In this document: positions 29,201 through 44,200 of the stretch, piece after piece | Layout: each line of letters begins with the position of its first letter | How positions within the stretch are numbered: the stretch's first letter is position 1 | Assembly (NCBI GenBank): GCA_024397935.1 | Contig: CP073743.1 | Coordinates: 2,728,001-2,792,000, forward strand | Length of the DNA: 64,000 nt | Direction of reading: 5' to 3' | Source of the DNA: a bacterium SCSIO 12844 | GTDB lineage: Bacteria; Pseudomonadota; Gammaproteobacteria; Francisellales; Francisellaceae | Position numbers and translations under genes: made by a program | The notes under the pieces: generated by a model | Database searches by the model: none | The model's input: only the letters and a program-made list of their open reading frames with translations | Told to the model about the DNA's origin: nothing

Positions 29201-32200
29201 CATCATGTAAATGAGCACCAATAGCGACATGCTCACCATCACCACTCATTGCAACATCAAAACCAAAAATTTCATCAGTTGCAGGGCCATCAATATCGAA
29301 ACCAATTTGCACCCAATCTGAGCCATCCCAGTCATAAATTCTTACATGGCCTGCTTGTGTACCATTGATATTATCATTTTTCCCAGCACCAATAGCTAAT
29401 CTTAAGCCATCTGCACTGAATGAAATACTGTTTCCTGATTCATCCGTTGCAGCTTCACCATCAATATCAGAACCGATTTGAATCCAGTTTGCACCATTAA
29501 ACTCATAAACACGAACATGCCCTGAATTTGCACCATTTCCATCATTGAAAATTGCACCAATGGCAACACGAGAACCATCAGCTGATAAAGTAACACTACT
29601 ACCAGATTGATCCTGGTTGGCTTCACCGTCAATATCAAGACCGACTTGAACCCAAGCTGTACCATTCCAATCATAAAGACGCACATGACCTCTATTGGCA
29701 CCTGCATCATCATTTAATGTCGCACCAATTGCAACACGATTACCATCAGCTGATAATGCAACACTATTACCAAAATTATCACCTATAGCTTCACCATCTA
29801 AGTCAAGCCCTAATTGATTCCAAGCACTACCATCCCATTCAAAGATGCGCGTATGTCCCTGACCAGAATTATTTTCAACAGCGCCAACAGCTAAACGGCT
29901 ACCATCTGAGTTTAAGGCAACACTGCCACCAAATTCATCGCCTGCTGCCTCACCATCTAAATCTATTCCAAGTTGATTCCAAGCACTACCATCCCACTCA
30001 TAAACGCGTACATGACCACTATCAGCACCATTACCATCATTAAAATCTGCGCCAATCGCTAAGCGTAATCCATCAGAGCTAAGTGAAATACTATTACCAG
30101 ATTGATCAAAAGCTGCCTCACCATCAATATCAGCGCCTGCTTGAACCCAATTAGTACCATCCCAATCAAAGACTCTAACATGACCACTACTTGCACCATT
30201 ACCATCATTTAAATGTGATGCAACTGCAACTCTTGAACCATCTAAACTCATGCTCACTGCACGGCCTAATCGATCATCTGCTGCTTCAGCTTGAATATCT
30301 GCACCTTGTTGATTAAAGATAATAAATTCAACCTCTGGTGGGTCATTAACCGCTGTAATGTCAATTCTAGTTGTTGCAGCAGTTGATAATGCATCACCAT
30401 CATCAACAAAGAAAGAGACTGTTCTTTGATTCGTATCTGGCGTATCTGAATTATTTTGATAAGTAACAGAAGCAAGCGCTATCTCATAATTTTCTTTACT
30501 ATCAGTACCTGATAAGACTAAGACACCCGTTGTCGCATTCCATACACCTGTAATTGAAGCTGTATCACTAAAGTCTAATACATCCTCACCTTGAACATAA
30601 TTATTAGTAATTGCAATTGTTGCGCTTTCCATATCCGCATCATCAAAATCAAGAATTGAGAATTGTGGATGCAATGTTTGCGCACCATCACCTTCTGTAT
30701 AATCTAATGATGGTATAGGTGATGAAGTTGGATCAACATCTAAAATTGTAATATCAAATACACGCACCTGACCATTCGATGCAGCACCTTGCTCGCCAAT
30801 GGCAAGTCGCGTACCATCACCACTTAAGCTAACATCCTGACCTGATAAGTCTCCTGCAGCTTGACCATCAATATCGACAGCCCACTGAACCCAACTAGTA
30901 CCATTCCAATGATAGATACGCGAATGACCACTACTAAAACCACCACCATCATTACTTTTAGCACCAATAACAACGATTGAACCATCAGCACTGATATCAA
31001 TTGAACCATTTGTTAATGTATCATCATCAGCTTCACCTTCAATAATTGCACCACGTTGCACCCAAGAGGCACCATCCCAATCATAAATGACAGCATAACC
31101 ACTATCAACTGTACCTGTCGCATGACGCTTAGTTAAAATAGCAATACTATCACCATCTGCAGTAATTGCCACATCTGAACCTAACTCATCAGAATTAGCT
31201 AAACCTTCAATATCTAAGCCACGTTGTACCCAAGCGATACCATCCCAATCATAGACTCTTGCCTGACCTCGGTTAAGACCGCCTGCATCATTTAAATCTT
31301 CACCAACAACAACTGTTGTACCATCACCATTTAGATCAACACCACGTATAGAACTTGTTTCTGAAGCTTCACCATAAATATCAGCACCACGTTGTTGCCA
31401 ATTAAAGCCATCCCAATAGAATAAGCGTAATTGACCTGTTTGTGCACCTGGACCTGAGTGTAATAACGCACTAATCGCAACAACATTACCATCTGAACTG
31501 AAACTAAGGCCAGTACCTGATAGATCAAAGTCAGCATCGCCATCAATATCGCTACCGCGTTGTACCCAATTAGAGCCATCCCAATCAAAGATACGCACAT
31601 GACCACGATTATTACCACCAGCATCATTAGCAATTGCAGAAATTGCAACTGAGTCACCTGTGGCACTTAATACAACCTTATTACCTGAGTTATCGCCTGC
31701 TGCTTCACCATCGATATCATTACCACGTTGCACCCAATTTGTGCCATCCCAATCATAAATACGTACATGACCACTATTAGCGCCATTACCATCATTATTG
31801 CTAGCACCAACAGCCAATACTGTACCACTAGCATTAAATGATACCGCATCACCAAATACATCTGATGCTGCCTCTCCTACTATATCAGCACCGACTTGCT
31901 CAAAGTCGACTAATTCAACTGAAGGGTCATTATTCACTGCATTAACGGTTAAATTAATCGTTGCAACATTTGAGTCATCATCGCCATCATTAACAACAAA
32001 CTCAATGATACGATTTGTTGTATCTGGATCTGCTTTATTATTTAGGAATTCTACTGTCGCTAATAATGACTCATACTCTGCAATTGTTGCAGTACCTGTA
32101 AATAATAATTCACCGGTAGAACCAACATAGAATGAAGAAGAAATACCTAATGACGTAGCTAGTGATACACTAAAGTCTAAATAATCACCTTGCTGGAAGT

Positions 32201-35200
32201 TAGTAATTGTCACTGTAGCACTTTCCATATTGGTATCATCAACATCAATAATTGAAATCTCAGGATAAAGTACAACAGGCCCACCCCCTTCTGTATACGT
32301 TGCGCTCTCTAGCGTTGAAATTAAATCAAATACACGGACACTACCGCCATCACTACCTGGTGCATCATCATTAAATGGCGCACCTGCAAAGACTCGCGTA
32401 CCATCGGCTGATAAGACAACACTACGACCTAGTTTATCTTCAGCTGCTTCACCATCAATATCAGAACCTGCAACCGTATTGATACCTAATAATGTCCAAT
32501 CTGAACTATCAGGATTCCATTCATAAATACGTACCTGACCGCTATTTGAGCCGTTACCATCATTTTCACTGGCACCAATTGCTAAGCGAGAACCATCTTC
32601 ACTTAAAGAAACAGACCAACCCGACCAATCATCAGCAGCCTCTCCATCAATATCTGAGCCTAGTTGATTCCAAGTAGCACCATCCCATTCAAATACTCTT
32701 ACATGACCACTATCTGGTGCACTTCCATCATTTTGAATTGCACCAATAGCTAATGTTGTTCCATCATCACTTAAATCAATCGAATGCCCACTTAGATCAT
32801 TTAATGCTTCACCATCAATATCTGAGCCTAGTTGATTCCAAGCTGCACCATCCCATTCAAATACTCTAACATGACCGCTTTCATTAGCAGTACCATCATT
32901 ATTTCTTGCACTAATGGCAACTCGCATGCCATCTGCACTTAAATCAACAGCCCAACCACTAAAGTCATTTGCAGCTTCACCATCAATATCTAAGCCAACT
33001 TGATTCCAACTTGAACCGTCCCAATTAAAGATACGCACATGACCACTATCAGCTGCAAAATCATCATTTGATCTGGCACCTATGGCAACCGTATTACCAT
33101 CTGAACTGATAGAAACTGCATGGCCACTTTGATCACCTGCAACTTCACCATCAATATCTAAACCAACTTGACTCCAACTTGAACCATCCCACTCAAATAT
33201 TCTTGCATGCCCCTGAAGTGCATTATTTCCATAAGCACCAATAATAACACGCGAACCATCTGCATTCATCGCAACTGAAAAACCACTTAAATCACCGGCA
33301 GCTTCTCCATCAATATCACTACCTAACTGCGTCCAAACACCTAACTGTAGCTCATAAATTCTAACATGCCCTGTCGTACCATTATTACCTGGCGCACCTA
33401 TGACAATGCGACTACCATCATCACTTGCATCGATTGAAACACCGCTTATATCACTGCCTGCTTCACCGTCGATATCACTACCCACTTGATCGAACTTAAC
33501 AAAACCTAACTCAGGCGCATCATTAACTGGGCTAATTGTAATACTGATATTATCAATATCACTTTGTATACCACCTGTACCTGTCTCGCCTAAATCATTC
33601 GTATCAATGGTTAATGTATCAGCTCCATTATAATTATCATCTGGAGAATAAATTAAACCGTTTAAGGCATTATTAATATCTACAATCGTACCACTGAAGG
33701 TCATTGAACCTTCACCATTACCACCACTACTAAAGGTTAAACCTGTTACTTGTGATAAAGTTAAAATACCGTTTAATACCGACAATGATACTTCAGCATT
33801 AGTAGCATCATCATCTGAAATACTAATTAAATTACTATTACCTACATTAAAGACTAAGTCGGTATCTTCAGGCGTATTTTGTGCACCTGGCACACTATTA
33901 ACTGGTGGGTCATTAACTGCTGCAACATCAATTAATACTGCCACTGTATTTGACTGATCATCTCCATCATTAACATAGAAGTCAACTTGTCTTTGTAACG
34001 TTGATGGATTCTCTGATAAGTTTTCATAAGTCACTGATGCAAGAGCTAATTGATAATTTGCTTTGCTATCGGCTCCGGTTAAGACCAAAGTACCTGTTGC
34101 TGCAGTCCATGTTCCAGTTATTGTACCTGTATCAACAAACGCTAGAACATCTTCACCATTAACATAATTACCACTAATGACAATCGTTGCACTTTCCATA
34201 TTGGTATCATCAATATCAGTAATTGAGAATTCTGGATAAATAATTGTTGCTGGGTCATTCTCTGTATAACTGATTGTCTCTTGAATAGATGCTAATTGAT
34301 AAACACGCACATGACCTGAATCAGCACCATTACCATCATTTTGAAATGCGCCAATTGCTAATTGTAAACCATCTGCAGTTAAAGCAATGGCAAAACCGCT
34401 TTGATCATCGGCTGCTTCACCGTCAATATCAACGCCGAATTGAGTCCAACTACTGCCATCCCAATCATAAATGCGCACATGACCTGAATCAGCACCATTG
34501 CCATCATTATCCTTAGCACTAATTGCAAGTCGATTACCATCTGCACTTAAATCAACTTCCCAACCAAAGCTATCACCTACAGCTTCACCAGTAATATCAC
34601 TACCTGCTTGCACCCAACTAGAACCATTCCAGTCATAAATACGCACATAACCTGTACCAGCACCATTGGTAGTTGCACCAACTGCCAAACGATTCGCATC
34701 ATCACTGAAAGTAATTGAAATACCAAAGTTATCAAAATCTGTTGTTCCATCAATGTCTGTGCCAGCTTGCACCCAACTAGAACCATTCCAATCATAGACT
34801 CTTACATGACCTCTATTATTACCACCTGCATCATTTGCATTAGCACCAATCGCAATTCTATTTCCATCTGAGCTAATTGTAACACTACTACCAGCACTAT
34901 CTCCTATAGCCTCACCATCAATTGCTGAACCTAATTGAACCCAAGCTGTACCATTCCACTCAAAGATACTAGTCTGACCACTATTTAAACCATTAGCAGA
35001 ACTTTGCCATGAACCAATAACTAAGCGATCTCCATCTGCGCTTAAGTCAACTGAGAAACCACTTTGATCACCAGCTGCTGCACCATCGATATCACTACCT
35101 AATTGATTCCAAGAAGAACCATCCCACTCATAAACACGTGTATGACCACTTTGTGCACCATTACCATCATTTAATTCAGCACCAATCGCTAAACGCGTAC

Positions 35201-38200
35201 CATCTGAACTTAATGAAACCGAACGGCCACTATCATCTAATGCAGCTTCACCATCAATATCTGCACCTAGCTGATTCCAAGTAGAACCATCCCATTGATA
35301 AACTCGTACATGACCTGTAAAGCCATTATTACCTGTTGCACCAATGGCCATAATGCTACCATCATCACTTAAATCAACTGAGATACCACTAAAGTCTCCT
35401 ATAGCCTCACCATCAATATCTAAGCCTAATTGTTGGTAATTACCCAATAATAACTCTGGTGGGTCATTCACTGGTGTTACATTAATAAACACCGTTGAAA
35501 TATTTGAATTGGTATCACCATCATTAACCATATAATGCACTTCACGTGGTGTCGCATTTGGATTTTCTGATGTATTTTGATAAGTGACTGTCGCTAATAA
35601 TTGCTCATATTCTACTTTAGTGACATCATTTGGCGCATCTGAAGTAAAGGTAATCACATTACCAACGACATTACCTGTCACACCAATTGAACTTGCAAAT
35701 ATGCTATTAAATGATAAAACATCTTCACCTGCCTGATAGGTTGCAAGTGTAATTGAAACCGTTGCTGATTCCATAAAGTCATCATCAACATCACTAATTA
35801 AATATTCTGGATAAATAATTGCTGCTGGATCGTTTTCAGTAACAGTAATGCTCTCTGAATTTGAAACTAATTCATAGACTCTAACATGACCTGTCAAGCT
35901 ATTATTAATTGGTGCACCGATAGCAACTCGAGTACCATCATCATTTAATGAAACTGAGAAACCACTAAAGTCAGAAGCAGCTTCGCCATCAATATCTGAA
36001 CCAAAGACAGTACTTGCACCTTGCAATTGCCAACTTGTACCATCGAATCGATAAATACGCACATGACCGCTATTAGCACCATTATCTGAATTACCAATAG
36101 CACCAATGGCAATAATTGAGCCATCCGCACTTAAAGAAACTGAAATACCACTATTATCTCCTGCAGCTTCACCATCAATATCTGCCCCTACTTGTACCCA
36201 AGCAGCACCATTATATTCATAAATACGTACATGGCCACTTAATGCGCCTGTACCATTATTTTGATGTGCGCCAATGGCGATACGAGAACCATCTGAACTT
36301 AATGAAACTGAAATACCACTTTGATCACTATCAGCTTCTCCATCGATATCTGCGCCAACTTGTACCCAGTTAGTACCATTATAATCATAAATACGTACAT
36401 GACCGCGATCTGTGCCTGCACCATCATTACTGATTGCACCAATAGCAACTCTAAAGCCATCATCACTTAAATTAACTGAGTAACCACTATTATCATTGGC
36501 AGCTTCACCATCAATATCTGAGCCTAACTGCACCCAAGCCGTACCATTATATTGGTACAATCTAACATGACCACTATTAGCACCGCTATCCGCATTTAAT
36601 CTTGCACCTACAGCAATAATTGAACCATCTTCATTGGTTGCAACTGACCAACCACTTTCATCAGAAGCATTCTCGCCATCGATATCACTACCTAATTGAT
36701 TCCATGATGAACCATCCCACTCGTAAATACGTACATGACCTGTACCTGCAGTATTTTGAGGTGCACCAACAACTAGGCGAAGTCCATCATCACTTAAGGC
36801 AACCGAATAACCACTTTGATCACCTATAGCTTCTCCATCAATATCTAAACCTACTTGATTCCAGCTAGAGCCATCCCAATCATAAACACGAACATGCCCC
36901 CCTGCTGAATTTTGGAAAGCACCAATTGCAACTCGACTACCAGAAGCATCAAATGAAACAGAGCGACCACTTTGATCACCTGAAGCTTCACCATCGATAT
37001 CAGCACCTAATTGTGCAAAGCTTATTAAATCTAAATCTGGTGCATCATTGGTTGCTGTCATATTGACATAAACCGTTGCAATATTAGAATTAACATCACC
37101 ATCATTGCCAATAAACTCTATTTCTCTTTGTGTTACATCTGGATTATCTGAAGAATTTTCATAAGTCACTGTATCGAAAAATGCTTTATAGTCAGCCAAC
37201 GTTGCTGACCCTGTTGCTAAAAGCGTTCCTGGTGCAACATTTGTAACTGTAATACCTACAGGTGCAGAACCAAAACTTAAAACATCTTCACCTGCTACAT
37301 AATTTGTAATTGTAATCGTTGCACTTTCTAAATTAACATCATCAACATCAGTTATTGTAAAGGCATTATGCAAAATAGTTGCTGCATCATTTTCAGTATA
37401 ATCAATACTTTTCTCTACCGCTTCAAGATTATAAACTTCTACATAACCTTCCGCAGTACCAATCCCTCCCGAAACGACCTGGGTACCATCTGCACTTAGG
37501 GAAACAGAACGTCCAAAAGCACCATTACTAGATCCAACAATATCTGTCGCTAGCTGTACCCAATCAGAACCATCATACTCATATAATTTTACAGTATGAA
37601 CACTTGGATTTCCTACAGCAAGTCGACTGCCATCAGCACTTAATGAGACTGTATTAACAGTACTAACACCATTAATAACACTACCGACCTGTACCCAACT
37701 AGAACCATTCCATTCATAAACACTTGCTTCGCTACTAATTATTGTACCAACTGCAATACGATTGCCATCTGCACTTAAATCAACACTAAATCCACTTTGA
37801 GCATTAGCTGCACTACCTTCAATATCAATACCTAATTGAACCCAGGCAGAACCATCCCATTCAAAAATGCGTGTATGACCTGCATTTGAAGCAAATCCAT
37901 CATTATACCTACTACCAACGGCTATTCGACTACCATTAGCATTGATTGTAATTGAATCATCACCTCCAAGCCGATCTTGTGCTGCCTCACCATCAATATC
38001 TAAACCCTTTTGAACCCAAGCTGAACCATTCCATTGATAAACACGCACTTGACCCGCTTGTGAAGCACTCTCACTATTTGATAGTGCACCAATAATAACA
38101 TGACTGCCATCGCCACTTAATCTAACTGTAGAACCACTTGCTTCGGCCACTGTCTCACCATCAATATCTAAACCTAACTGATTCCAAGAGAAGCCATCCC

Positions 38201-41200
38201 ACTCATAAATACGCACATGACCTGAATTACTACCATTATCATCATTCCCTCCTGCCCCAATCGCCAAACGATTACCATCATTACTTAAATCGATAGCAAT
38301 ACCACTTCCATCGCCTGCTGCTTCACCGATAAACGTAGCACCTAACTGCACCCAACTACCAGCAACTAACTCATAGACTTTAGTATGCCCACTATTTGCA
38401 CCATTATCATCATTAGATCTTGCACCTACAGCAATTCGGCTACCATCAGCACTCGATGAAACAGAATGACCAAAATTATCACCTGATGCATCACCTACTA
38501 ATTGTTGACCGATTTGCAATAAACCTAAGCTTATCTCTGGTGGGTCATTAACCCCAATCACATCAATTTGCAGCGTTGCTATATTAGAGTTGACATCGCC
38601 ATCATTTACGATATAATGCAAAATGCGAGAAGTTGTGTTTGGATTTTCTGAAGAGTTAGAAAAAGTAATGGTGGCCAGTAATTGCTCATACTCTGACTTG
38701 GTGACTGTATCTGCTGTATTGGATGTAAAAGTAATCACATTACCAACCACATTACCTGTAACCCCGATTGACGTTGCTAATGCATTGTCAAATGATAGTG
38801 TATCTTCTGCTGCTTGATAAGTTGCAACGGTGATAGAGACTGTTGCTGATTCAATATAATCATCATCAACATCATTAATTGAAACATCTGGATAAACATT
38901 TACAACGCCATCACCTTCAGTATAAGTAACCGTCTCTGACGTTGAAGTTAATTGATAAACACGAACTTGGCCGCTATCATCTAAATTACCTGCAAATGTA
39001 CCAATGGCTACACTTGTACCATCTGCATTTAAAGAAACTGAATAACCACTCCAGTCATCGCCATTTTCACCATCAAGATCGATATCTAATTGATCCCAGA
39101 CTAAATCGACTTCATTCCAACGATAAATTCTTACTTGACCTGCGTTATTAGCACCATCATCATTTAATGGCGCACCAATCGCTAAAGTTGACCCATCAGC
39201 ACTTAATGAAACAGAAAAACCACTTTCATCGCCTGCGGCCTCACCGAGTAAATCACTACCACGCTGAACCCAAGCTGCACCATTCCAGTCAAAAACTTTT
39301 GCTAAACCACTTTCAGCACCACCGGCATCATTTAAAGGCGCGCCAACAGCAATGGTATTACCATCTGAACTGATTGATACGCTCTCACCCAAACGGTCGC
39401 TATCGGCATCACCATCAATATCTAAACCTAATTGACTCCAAGAACCACCACTAAATTCATAGACTCTTGCATGACCACGATCTGTGCCACCTGCCGCATT
39501 GGCTCTTGCACCGATAATCACACGATCACCATCTGCGTTTAAATCAACAGACCAACCGCTATTATCACCTGCAGCTTCACCATCAATGTCACTACCTGCT
39601 TGCGCCCAAGCTGTACCATTCCAGAAATAAACGCGAACATGACCTGAGTCTGCACCATTAACACCATCATTTAAGTAGGCACCAATGGCAACGGCATCAC
39701 CTGTATCACTTAATGATACGGCAACACCACTTCGATCTGAGGCTGTTTCACCTAAAATATCACTACCACGTTGCACCCAAGCAGTCCCACTGTAGTCAAA
39801 AATTCTAACATGACCACTATCTGCGCCACCTATATCATTATCAAGCGCACCAATCGCTAAAGTCATACCATCAGCACTTAATGCCATACCACGACCGTTT
39901 GAATCATCTGCAGCAACCCCTTCAATATCTAATCCTAACTGATTCCAACTAGAACCATCCCATTGGAAAACACGTACTAAACCACTATCAGCACCTGCAG
40001 CCCCATCATAAAATGGTGAACTTGCAGCAACAATTAACCCATCAGCACTCATTGCGACATTAAAACCAATTTGGTCATTGGCTAATAAACCATCGATATC
40101 ACCACCTAACTGCTCAAAATCAACCAATGCAACTTCCGGTGCATCATTGGTTGCTGTAATATCAATAAATATGGTTGCCAGATTCGATGGGTCATCACCA
40201 TCATTAACATAGAAATCAACTTGACGTTGAGTTGTATCTGGATTATCTGATAAGTTTTGATAAGTAATACTCTCTAATGCTGTCTCATAAGCAGCTTTCG
40301 TATCAGTACCTTGTAAGAGTAATCTGCCGATGTTTGGCATCCAGGTACCTGTAATATTTGCCGTATCAGTAAAGGCTAAGATATCTTCACCAATTACATA
40401 ATTACCTGAAATCTCAATCGTTGCACTTTCCATATCCGTATCATCGACATCATCAATTGCCACAGTATCAGCAACAATTAATGCCCCAACACCTTCACTA
40501 TAATCAATATTTTTTGTTGTTGCTTCAAAAGTATAGACCCTTGCATGCCCACTATTATTACCATTATCATCATTATTATGTGCACCAATAATCACTCGAC
40601 TACCATCTGCGCTTAAGCCAATTGATCTACCACTTTGATCAGAATTCGCTTCTCCATCAATATCAATAAATAACTGATTCCAAGCTAACCCATCCCATTC
40701 ATAAATTCGAACAGAGCCTCTATTTGAACTACCGACACCCTCACCATCATTATCATGGTCACCAATGGCAACTCGACTTCCATCTGCACTTAATGAAACT
40801 GAAGTACCAAAAGCACCACCGTCAGAGAGCTCTCCATCAATATCCAAACCTACTTGCACCCAATTGCTTCCATTCCAATCATAAATACTAACTTGACCTA
40901 CAGCGCCTGCATTATCAGCACCAATGGCAACTCGATTTCCATCTGCACTTAATGAAGTAGACCAACCAAATCTATCACCTGCTGCACCACCATCAATATC
41001 TACCCCTAACTGCACCCAAGCTGCACCATTCCAGTCAAAGATGCGCACATGGCCACTATCAGCACCATTACCATCGTTATAAGGTGCACCAACTGCTAAA
41101 CGACTACCATCGGCATTTAATGAAACACCAGCAACGTTACCACTTCGATCACCTGCAGCTTCACCATCAATATCCACACCCATTTGATTCCAGGAAAAAC

Positions 41201-44200
41201 CATCCCATTCAAAGACTCTTACATGCCCTGCAAATAAAGCTGAATCATCATTAAAATGTGCACCAATGGCTAGTCGTAATCCATCAGCAGACAGTGATAT
41301 TGCACTACCACTTTGGTCATTTGCTGCCTCACCATCGATATCTGCACCTAATTGCACCCAAGCAGCACCATTCCAGTTATAAATTCGCACATGACCACTA
41401 TTAGAACCATTACCATCATTCCCAAATGCAGCGATGGCTACTGTATCTCCATCAACACTCATTGAAACCCTAGAATGATTAGAACCACTAAAATCATTTG
41501 CTGCTTCACCATCAATATCTGTGCCTAATTGTACCCAAGCTGTACCATTCCAATCAAATATTCTTACATGACCACTATTAGAGCCATTACCATCGTTATT
41601 AGGTGCACCAACTGCAATTCGAGTTCCATCACCATTAATCGCAACAGCAGAACCACTTAGATCATCAACAGCTTCCCCATCAATATCTAAACCTAACTGT
41701 TGAAGTCCTAAACTGATCTCTGGCGGGTCATTGACTGAAACCACATCAATATTAATTGTCGCAATATTTGACTCTGTATCACCATCATTAACGCTATATC
41801 TTAATACGCGCGTTGTTTCATTCGGATCTTCTGAAGTATTTTCATAAGTTACTGTGGCGAGTAAAGCCTCATACTCTGATTTAGTCACCGTATTGGCTGT
41901 ATCAGAGGTAAAAGTAATCACACCACTAACAATATTACCTGTAACCCCCATTGAGGTTGCTAAGGCTGCATCATAAGATAAAACATCTTCACTAGCCTGA
42001 TAAGTAGCAACCGTCATTGAAACCGTTGCTGATTCGATATGCTCATCATCGATATCTGTCACTGAGAATTCATTATTCAGCGCTAAGACACCATCATTCT
42101 CATTATAGGTATAGGTTTCAGAAAGCTTAACAATATCATAAACACGCACATGGCCTGAACCAGTGCCACCATCATCATTACCAGGCGCACCAATAATTAC
42201 TCGATAACCATAGGCACTTAAAGCAATACTATGACCACTTTGATCATCAGCTGCCTCACCATCGATATCCATACCACCGATTTGTACCCAATCAAGTGTA
42301 TCATTATTCCAATCAAATATTCGAACATGGCCTGCATTATTACCTGCATCATCATTATTTTCAGCTGAAACTGTAATGCGCTGACCATCACGACTGATTG
42401 AAACTGAAGTACCGAACTGATCGCCAGCATTTTCACCTAATAAATCACTACCAATTTGATTCCAATTAGCACCATCATATTCAAAAACACGAGCCTGCCC
42501 TGCAAATGCACCAGCATCACTATTGAAAACATCACCAATAATTAAACGATCTCCCTTACCATTGAACGCAATTGAAGTCCCTGAGCGAACACCGGCTGCC
42601 TGACCATCGATATCAGCTCCTATTTGTACCCAGTCTGTACCATCATATTGATAAATACGCACATGACCTCTATTATCTGTTCCAGCGCCACCAGCATCAT
42701 TTAGATCACCACCGACAGCAATACGATTTCCTGCTGCATCAATTGCAACTGAACGACCAAAGGCATCACCTGCAGCCTCTCCATCTAAATCTGAACCTAG
42801 CTGAATCCAAGCCGTTCCTGTCCATTGATAAACACGTGCATGACCTGAATTTGCACCATTAACACCATCATTTTGCCAAGCACCAACAATAACACGGTCA
42901 CCATTTTGAGTTAAAGCAACTGACTCACCAAAACGATCCCCTGCAGCTTCACCATCTAAGTCAAGACCTAATTGAACCCAATTAGAACCATCCCACTCAA
43001 AGATACGCACTTGTCCTGCATTAGAACCTGCGTCATCATTAAAGATTGCACCAATGGCTAAACGTTGGCCATCTGCACTTAACGTAACGCTATAACCACT
43101 TTGGTCATCATCTGCATCACCATCAATCGCACTGCCAGCTAAGTTCCAGCTTGAGCCATCCCAGTCATAGACTCTTACTTGACCACGATCACTACCACCA
43201 CCATCATTTAATGGTGCACCAATGGCAACGCGTGTACCTGACTCATCGGCTGATACTGACCAACCACTTATCTCTCCTGCAACAATACCATCGATATCAG
43301 AACCCACTTGAACTAAATCAATTAAATCTAATTCAGGGGCGTTATTCACTGCAGCAACGGTAATATCAATACTTGCATTATTAGACGGATCATCACCATC
43401 ATCAACAAGGAAATCAACGGTTCTTGTTGCAGTCGATGGATCTTCTGAAGTATTAAAATATTCTACTGTTGCTAGTGCAGCTTCATAATTCGCCTTAGTA
43501 TCAGTACCGGTTAAAATTAAACGACCAGTAACGGTATCAAAAGTACCTGAAATATTCGCTGTATTGGTAAATAATAATAAATCTTCGTTTTGAACATAAT
43601 TCGCACTAATTGTAACTGTTGCACTTTCCATATCAGTGTCATCAACATCTGTAATATTAAAATCAGAGAAGATCACTGACGCTGAATCGCCTTCAGTATA
43701 GGCTAATGGAGTAGATGAACTTGTTACTTGTATATCAAAAGCGCGCACAGAACCGTTAGGACTCTGCGGAATTGTAGCTGCTAACCTTGAACCATCCCCA
43801 CTTAAAGCAACATATTCACCCATAAAACCTGAACTAATAGTTCCATCAATATCTGAACCTACTTGCACCCAATCTACACCATCCCAGCTATATAAACGAA
43901 CTTGACCTGTATTGACACCACCATCATCATTATTCTGTGCACCAATCGCTAATAAATCACCTGCTGCATTTAAACTAACAGCGATACCACTTTCATCATT
44001 TGCAGCTTCACCATCAAGATCTGAACCCAATTGAACCCAGCTTGATCCATTCCATTGATATACTCTCACTTTACCTGCATTGGCTAAAGCGCCACCTAGA
44101 TCATGGCCAATTGCACCAACTGCTAGAATATTACCATCATCACTTAAATCAAGCGATTCACCAAAACGATCACCAGAATTATCACCCAGTATCGTTGTTC

